DNA of 64,000 bases. Origin: Bacteroides mediterraneensis. Lineage in GTDB: Bacteria; Bacteroidota; Bacteroidia; Bacteroidales; Bacteroidaceae. Location: positions 2,418,001 to 2,482,000 of the forward strand of contig NZ_DAJPEN010000001.1 in assembly GCF_025993685.1 (NCBI RefSeq), given 5' to 3'. Under the pieces are notes generated by a model. The model saw only the letters and a program-made list of their open reading frames with translations, was not told where the DNA came from and made no database searches. How positions within the stretch are numbered: the stretch's first letter is position 1; each line of letters begins with the position of its first letter. The position numbers and the translations under genes are program-made. Positions 61,070 through 64,000 of this stretch are shown here, in pieces.

Positions 61070-63478
61070 ATGAACAACAATACATTTTCAAGATGGAAGG
61101 AATCCCTCCACCTGAAAATCCTGTCGGGCTATCTCATACTGGGACTGCTCGTACTGGGCATCATCACGGCCGTATGGTATGAAAAGCAGGTATTTGAGCA
61201 GGCAGAGGCAGAGGAACGCAGCCTGCTCATGCAGCGTGCTGCCGCCAGCGAAGCATACCGGGGACTGATTACACTGTTTCTGGACAATGACCGCGCAATG
61301 CTGTGGGACGACTCGGACATGGATACATACGACCGGCGGGAATCGCACACGATGGAGGTGATAGACCGGCTGAAAGGCTACTACGGAGAACCGGCGCAGA
61401 TAGCAAGGATAGACACGGTAGTAAGACTGCTGCACGAGAAACGCAGGCTGATCGAGCGGATGGTGGATATGCCGACTACGGCGTACCGCATGGACAGCCT
61501 GCTGGAACGCCACCTGCCCGGACTGGAGCAGACGGCATCGGTACGGACAACGACAGTGACGGAACGCACCGAACCGGAAGAGGAAAAGAAACGGGGCGGA
61601 CTGTTCGGCCTGTTCCGCAAGAAAAAGAAAGAAGAACCGGCACGCACGACCACACGGGTGAGCACGAGGCCCAACACCCGGCATATTGCGGAGATGCGGC
61701 GGTTTGAGGAAGAGATGCGTACGGCACTGGCAGAGCAGGAACAGGCATTCTCCCATCTGTCGGACTCACTGAAAATACGCAACAGGATACTGAACCGGAA
61801 CCTTTCGCGGCTGATACGGGAAATCGGACAGAACGAGACGGAACGCATGGAAGAAAGGCACATGCGGGTGGCGGAACTGAGAGAGACGGCATTCGCACTG
61901 ATATGCTGCATATCGGCGGCAGGTGTCCTGTGTGCGGTGTTGCTGTATGCAGTGGTCCGGAGGGACATCCGCCGCCGCACCAGAGACAGGAAACAGCGAG
62001 AGGAACTGATAGAGAGCCTGCGCAGGTCGGTCCGGGAGAATGAAGAGCTGATAAAAAGCAGACAGAACATCATGCAGACGGTGACGCACGACCTGCGCTC
62101 GCCGCTGACCGCCATACGCGGCAATGCGGAACTGATACTGAAGGACGGGAACCGGGAGGCAACGGCGCTGCACGCGGAGCATATACGGCAGTCGGCAGAG
62201 CGTATGGGAGCACTGATGGAGAACCTGCTGGACTACTACCGCATAGACAACGGAAAGGAGACCGTCAGGGTGAAGCCGTTCAGACTGGCGGGCGTGGCGG
62301 AAACGCTGGAAACGGAGTTTGCCGCACGGATGGAAGAGAAACGGCTGGAGTTCAGGGTGAACAACGCCGCTGACGAGGTGGTCATGGGCGACAGGAACCT
62401 GATACTGCGTATCGGCAGCAACCTGCTGTCGAACGCACTGAAGTTTACGGAACGCGGGGGCGTGACACTGACCGCCCTGTATGCCGGAGGGAAATTCACG
62501 CTTGCGGTGGAAGATACCGGAGGAGGAATAGACAAGGACAAACGGGAACAGATATTCAAGCCGTTCGAGCGGCTGAGCAATGCCGCCACGCAGGACGGAT
62601 TCGGGCTGGGACTGTCGATAGTGAAAAGCCTTGCGGAACTGATGGAGGGCAGCATATCGGTGGAGAACATACGGAACACGGGCAGCCGCTTCAGCGTGGT
62701 GCTGCCGCTGCCCCAGGCGGAGAAAGCCGGAGAGACAGACCGCAAGGCAGCAGCGAGGCGGACAAGACTGGGCGGATGTTCGGTGTTGTCGCTGGACAAC
62801 GACAGCATCATACTGGGGATGATACACGACATATTCGTGCAGAACGGAGTGCACTGCGACACCTGCACGAGCACGGGGGAAATGGCGGAGAAGCTGCGCG
62901 AGGGACACTATGATCTGCTGACCACGGATCTGAAGATGCAGGACGCAAGCGGCTACGAGGTGCTGGAACTGCTCCGCACGTCGGACATAGGCAACTCACG
63001 CACCATCCCCGTGATGGTGGTGACCGGCTCGAAAAGCATCACGAAAGAGGAGCTGGCAGGTGCGGGCTTCAGCTCGGTGCTGTACAAGCCGTTCTCCATC
63101 GACGAACTGCTGGCAGCCGCGGAAGAATGCATCGGCGAGGACAGCACCCCCCGCATAGATCTCGGCCCGCTGTTCGCATACGGCGACAAGAGGCAGAGGC
63201 TGGAATGTCTGGTCAGGGAGACGGAGAAGGAAATGGCCGCCATACGGGAGGAAGCGGAAAGGTGTGACAGGGACAGGCTGGACTACTGGATACACCATAT
63301 CCGCAGCTCGTGGATGCTGATACATGCCGAAGGACCGCTGCAGGAGCTGTATGACGTGCTCCACGGAAACGGGACGGCAGAAGAAATCAGGGAGTATGCC
63401 GGAAAAGTGACCGGTCAGGGCGAAACGATCATCCGGCTCGCCCGAAAGGAAATGGAGAAAACGGTATGGGAAGAATAA
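61070..63478 (+). CDS. Hybrid sensor histidine kinase, RteA-like
   Basis: A protein of 802 residues. Membrane helices lie near 15-36 (SGYLILGLLVLGIITAVWY) and 268-292 (FALICCISAAGVLCAVLLYAVV) around a long, probably periplasmic part. The kinase core shows HisKA (MQTVTHDLRSPLTAIRGNAEL) and an ATPase domain (NALKFTERG, VEDTGGGIDKDKREQIFKPF, GFGLGLSIVKSL). A receiver domain follows (LTTDLKMQDASGYEVLELL), then a C-terminal Hpt-like histidine (WIHHIRSSWMLIHAEG). The order matches RteA of CTnDOT-type elements, which controls transfer. It overlaps the next gene by 13 bases. Confidence 0.88.
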   Translation: MNNNTFSRWKESLHLKILSGYLILGLLVLGIITAVWYEKQVFEQAEAEERSLLMQRAAASEAYRGLITLFLDNDRAMLWDDSDMDTYDRRESHTMEVIDRLKGYYGEPAQIARIDTVVRLLHEKRRLIERMVDMPTTAYRMDSLLERHLPGLEQTASVRTTTVTERTEPEEEKKRGGLFGLFRKKKKEEPARTTTRVSTRPNTRHIAEMRRFEEEMRTALAEQEQAFSHLSDSLKIRNRILNRNLSRLIREIGQNETERMEERHMRVAELRETAFALICCISAAGVLCAVLLYAVVRRDIRRRTRDRKQREELIESLRRSVRENEELIKSRQNIMQTVTHDLRSPLTAIRGNAELILKDGNREATALHAEHIRQSAERMGALMENLLDYYRIDNGKETVRVKPFRLAGVAETLETEFAARMEEKRLEFRVNNAADEVVMGDRNLILRIGSNLLSNALKFTERGGVTLTALYAGGKFTLAVEDTGGGIDKDKREQIFKPFERLSNAATQDGFGLGLSIVKSLAELMEGSISVENIRNTGSRFSVVLPLPQAEKAGETDRKAAARRTRLGGCSVLSLDNDSIILGMIHDIFVQNGVHCDTCTSTGEMAEKLREGHYDLLTTDLKMQDASGYEVLELLRTSDIGNSRTIPVMVVTGSKSITKEELAGAGFSSVLYKPFSIDELLAAAEECIGEDSTPRIDLGPLFAYGDKRQRLECLVRETEKEMAAIREEAERCDRDRLDYWIHHIRSSWMLIHAEGPLQELYDVLHGNGTAEEIREYAGKVTGQGETIIRLARKEMEKTVWEE

Positions 63479-64000
63479 TAGTGATAGAAGACAATCCGGT
63501 ATTCCGCGACCATGTCTGCGGAATGCTGGAGAAGGCAGGCTACAGGACCCGCACGGCATACGATTGTGCCGGGGCACGGAGGCTGCTGGAGGAACTGGAC
63601 GATGGGGACATCATCGTGTCGGACCTGCGTCTGCCCGACGGGGAATGTACGGAAGTACTGGAGCGGATGCGGGAAACGGGTATCAGAAACCCGTTTGTCA
63701 TCATGACCGATTATGCGCAGGTCGCGTCGGCGGTCAGCTCCATGAGGCTGGGAGCCGAGGACTATATCCCCAAGATCCTGCTGCAGGAAAAGCTGCTTCC
63801 GAGGATAAGTGAGCTGGTACGCAAATCGGAAAGAAGGCATACCATGCCCATACTGGAGCGCAGAAGTGCCGCATTCCGGACCATCGACCGGCGTATCTCA
63901 CTGGTTGCCCCGACGGACATAGGGGTACTGATACTTGGAGAGAACGGTACGGGCAAGGAACACGTAGCAGAAAAGATACATGCGCAGAGTACCCGGCAGA
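63466..64000 (+). CDS. Sigma-54-dependent response regulator, RteB-like (runs off the window)
   Basis: The ATG at 63466 lies inside the end of the kinase gene; 178 residues are visible. They show a receiver domain (IIVIEDNPVFRDHVCGML, phosphate-accepting aspartate in IIVSDLRLPDG, late FVIMTDYAQ and YIPK) and the start of an AAA+ sigma-54 activation domain with Walker A (LILGENGTGKEHVAEKI). An HTH is expected beyond the edge. In CTnDOT, RteA and RteB switch on excision and transfer; the same role is likely here. Confidence 0.88.
   Translation, partial: MGRIIVIEDNPVFRDHVCGMLEKAGYRTRTAYDCAGARRLLEELDDGDIIVSDLRLPDGECTEVLERMRETGIRNPFVIMTDYAQVASAVSSMRLGAEDYIPKILLQEKLLPRISELVRKSERRHTMPILERRSAAFRTIDRRISLVAPTDIGVLILGENGTGKEHVAEKIHAQSTRQ

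Overview
The window comes from the chromosome of a member of the Bacteroidales (Bacteroides, Phocaeicola or a close relative). Evidence for this includes a SusC-type TonB receptor, promoters with the Bacteroides -7 box (TAnnTTTG), AraC regulators fused to TPR receptors, a family of roughly 400-residue Bacteroides-type tyrosine recombinases, RteA/RteB-like regulators and DUF3408/DUF3945/DUF1896 element genes.

Positions 1-15560 are mostly ordinary chromosome: the 5' part of a susC-like gene and its likely regulator, a membrane ferredoxin with an AraC regulator, ilvE, tRNA-Trp(CCA), a uracil-DNA-glycosylase-like gene, an AlbA_2 protein, a cysteine desulfidase/UPF0597 gene, dsbD and tRNA-Ser(TGA). 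A decayed mobilizable element (2867-6480) sits inside this stretch. All its recognisable genes are broken: an integrase, a RhuM-like ORF, a VirE/primase fragment and a MobV relaxase.

From the tRNA-Ser onward the DNA is accessory. A truncated integrase (15862-16908 homologous part) is followed by a protease/membrane-protein pair (17130-18223) and an operon of a single-chain Type ISP restriction-modification enzyme and AbiH (19234-25127). The promoter region of that operon is flanked by perfect 15-bp inverted repeats and lies next to a tyrosine recombinase. It looks like an invertible promoter caught in the OFF orientation. A mobilization module follows (MobC, relaxase, DUF3408, candidate oriT), then two excisionase-like genes and a tandem integrase pair. 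A second integrase fragment, carrying only the C-terminal catalytic box, lies at 33627-33812.

From 34448 to the end the backbone is a GC-rich integrative conjugative element. It carries a phosphoribosyltransferase, AT-rich cargo (a HEPN-like protein and a KAP NTPase), two HTH genes, a DUF3945 protein, topoisomerase III, DUF1896, a 2008-residue methylase-helicase, a TetR regulator and, at the right edge, AraC, hybrid sensor kinase and sigma-54 response regulator genes. Between TetR and AraC lies the most striking locus, a XerC/D-like recombinase followed by at least eleven short AT-rich promoterless genes. Most of these are separated by 45-51 bp imperfect palindromes that end in AACCATTA. This is an integron-like cassette array. 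The recognisable cargo (PoNi-like and Imm11/DUF1629-like proteins, small membrane proteins, a lipoprotein) suggests immunity genes, matching the recombinase-associated acquired interbacterial defence (rAID) clusters known from Bacteroidales. A perfect palindrome between the TetR gene and the recombinase gene may be the switch that controls the recombinase.
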